Source of the DNA: Ptychodera flava
Taxonomy: Eukaryota > Hemichordata > Enteropneusta > Ptychoderidae
Direction: 5' to 3'
Assembly (NCBI RefSeq): GCF_041260155.1
Contig: NC_091930.1
Coordinates: 21,168,872 to 21,232,871, forward strand
Length of the DNA: 64,000 nucleotides
Positions 62,590 to 64,000 of this stretch are shown here, piece after piece (position 1 is the stretch's first letter; every line of letters begins with the position of its first letter). Both the position numbers and the translations under genes were made by a program. The notes under the pieces were generated by a model that had not been told where the DNA came from, did no database searches, and worked only from the letters and a program-made list of their open reading frames with translations.

Positions 62590-62886
62590 ATGGTACTCAC
62601 ACAATCGATAAAATAACAAATATCAATTCGAGCATTCATATGGCCAAAAAACTTTTGTTTCTCGTCTGGAAAATACCATATGCTGCGCTGGAAACAGACG
62701 CTTCTACCGTAGGGAACCAAGACATCTGGTTGTTGTTGTTGTTGTTGTTGTTAGCCAATATAATTCATCGAAGATAACTGTTGTGTTGTGGTTGCTTCAA
62801 ACGTAATGCAGATGTCCTAAGAAACGCAACAAGGACACTATCATTCTTTGACCAGATGATGCCAACGTACACTCTTCAGAGAGCCA

Positions 62887-62992
62887 AATTTTGAACGGTG
62901 ACCCCCGATTTCTAGTCTTGATTTTGAACGAGAATGATTGAAATATTCCTTGAGGGAAGATTAAGCAAAACTTTAAGTCTTTCACTTTCGAG
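62887..62992 (-). repeat. dispersed repeat, copy B
   Basis: Reverse-complement relative of 380-487. Family unknown. Confidence 0.6.
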
Positions 62993-63840
62993 GCGCATAC
63001 TACCAAGACAGAAAAAAGGACAAAGGGAATAAATAGCGAGGAATTTTCTTTGGGATTTATTATAATGTATATTCAGATGTGTGACCTTCCCATAGCGCAG
63101 GCACTTTCGAAATTATTGTAAACACAGATAGAGTTGATTACAGTGGTGGCTATAATAGTTAATTAACAATGACATCTGTCCAATGTGAATTGTTCCTACT
63201 GGCGTTGCAATCAGGACCTACATGTAATTCGACGACACACTCGGTGGGCACAGAACGTTTGAATGTCTTAGTACTCTGTAGTGCTCGGTTGCATTTTATC
63301 AGAGCAATGCGTTGTTGTGTATAAAAACTGACTCACGAAATGCGATCTGATGGCGCCGGTTTGGCGGGAAATTGTCTCAAACCCAACTGCCGACTGAATG
63401 TAGGTGTTTAAATTCCTCCGTATCCAAGTGTCAGTACTGAAACCGTGTCAACAGACTGGTGACCTCAGAGAAGGTCATCTGGGGCATGCCATGATAAAGC
63501 AGAACTCACACAGTGTAAATTGATAATGGGTAAACATATTCGGCATTTATCGATCGCCGTCTCATTAATAAATCTAATTGCCACACGAATGAGGAATTCA
63601 AACCTGTAAACCACAAAACACTTACTATCTGCTGAGCAAAAGACTGATCTTTTGATACTTACACCCCTTCTATGAACGAAATTTCCCCAGCTCTCAAATA
63701 CAAAATAACTATGACAGCCCGCCTACCCGTTCGCTGCCTATGGACGTATAAGGTAAAGTTTGCAACCGCCCACTTCAGTTTATTAAAGGAAAATAATACT
63801 AACACCACTCACGAACTCATTTACAACGTAGTACAAGCAC

Positions 63841-63950
63841 CTATGTATCCAGTCTCAGTTTACCCAGACTGCAGTGGGGCTCTACTTCCGTGTGGGCGGG
63901 CGGAAGTAGAGCCCCACTGCAGTCTGGGTAAACCGAGACTACTATGTATC
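63841..63950. mobile_element. 92-bp palindromic MITE with 9-bp target duplication
   Basis: The element 63850-63941 has 40-bp arms (63851-63890 and 63901-63940) that differ at one base around a 10-bp loop. CTATGTATC is duplicated at 63841-63849 and 63942-63950. The near-identity of the arms and of the duplication suggests a recent insertion. Confidence 0.85.
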
Positions 63951-64000
63951 GTATGAGCAAAGTAAGCTCATTAGGTAAAAGATGTGTCGTACTTATTAAC

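Overview
This is a eukaryotic, repeat-rich window. It shows spliced genes with canonical GT/AG introns, AT-rich non-coding DNA, many satellites and short DNA transposons, and no bacterial-style gene packing. The protein families seen (CAP/SCP, NHL beta-propeller, an animal GT-B-like domain, a TRADD-N-like module) and the character of the repeats suggest an invertebrate deuterostome such as an acorn worm or lancelet. That assignment is an inference and species level is not supported.

Layout. 1-3.6 kb: non-coding DNA with an inverted repeat and a TTAA-flanked MITE. 3.6-5.3 kb (+): the last three exons of a small CAP/SCP gene. 5.7-5.9 kb: CATA microsatellite. 8.5-9.85 kb: an A+C-skewed block with a canonical histone-type 3' stem-loop and, 1 kb further on the same strand, a hammerhead-ribozyme core, with no histone gene in sight. 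11.5-12.0 kb: a long foldback element. 16.5-22.2 kb: a roughly 210-bp tandem array split by a 5-kb transposon that carries two smaller elements. 22.3-23.1 kb (-): an NHL exon. 23.2-26.7 kb: a 147-bp satellite with a 54-bp minisatellite inside it. 27.2-29.9 kb: TTAA and hAT-like elements. 30.8-38.1 kb: weak candidate exons (+), C-rich repeats and a tRNA-derived SINE. 40.0-49.3 kb (-): a multi-exon gene. 53.1-55.9 kb: a 226-bp tandem repeat with nuclear-receptor half-sites, followed by a second repeat element. 57.2-61.2 kb: a three-level nest of DNA transposons. 61.4-63.95 kb: several near-perfect palindromic MITEs.

The main gene candidate reads on the minus strand. A GT-B glycosyltransferase-like exon (48994-47734) is followed by nine small exons (47128-41633). 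These nine are all phase 1-1 as read; one of them needs a one-base correction. They encode acidic/Ser-Thr stretches followed by Lys/Arg clusters. Then come a TRADD-N-like exon (41349-40963) and a coiled-coil exon (40810-40089). The coiled-coil exon ends in the phase required by the NHL exon at 23082-22292, so the locus may encode one protein of about 1,350 residues: GT-B-like, basic linker array, TRADD-N-like, coiled coil, NHL. Joining across the 17-kb intron is inference. Three exons contain apparent frameshifts (about six in all), so the gene is either decaying or affected by assembly indels.
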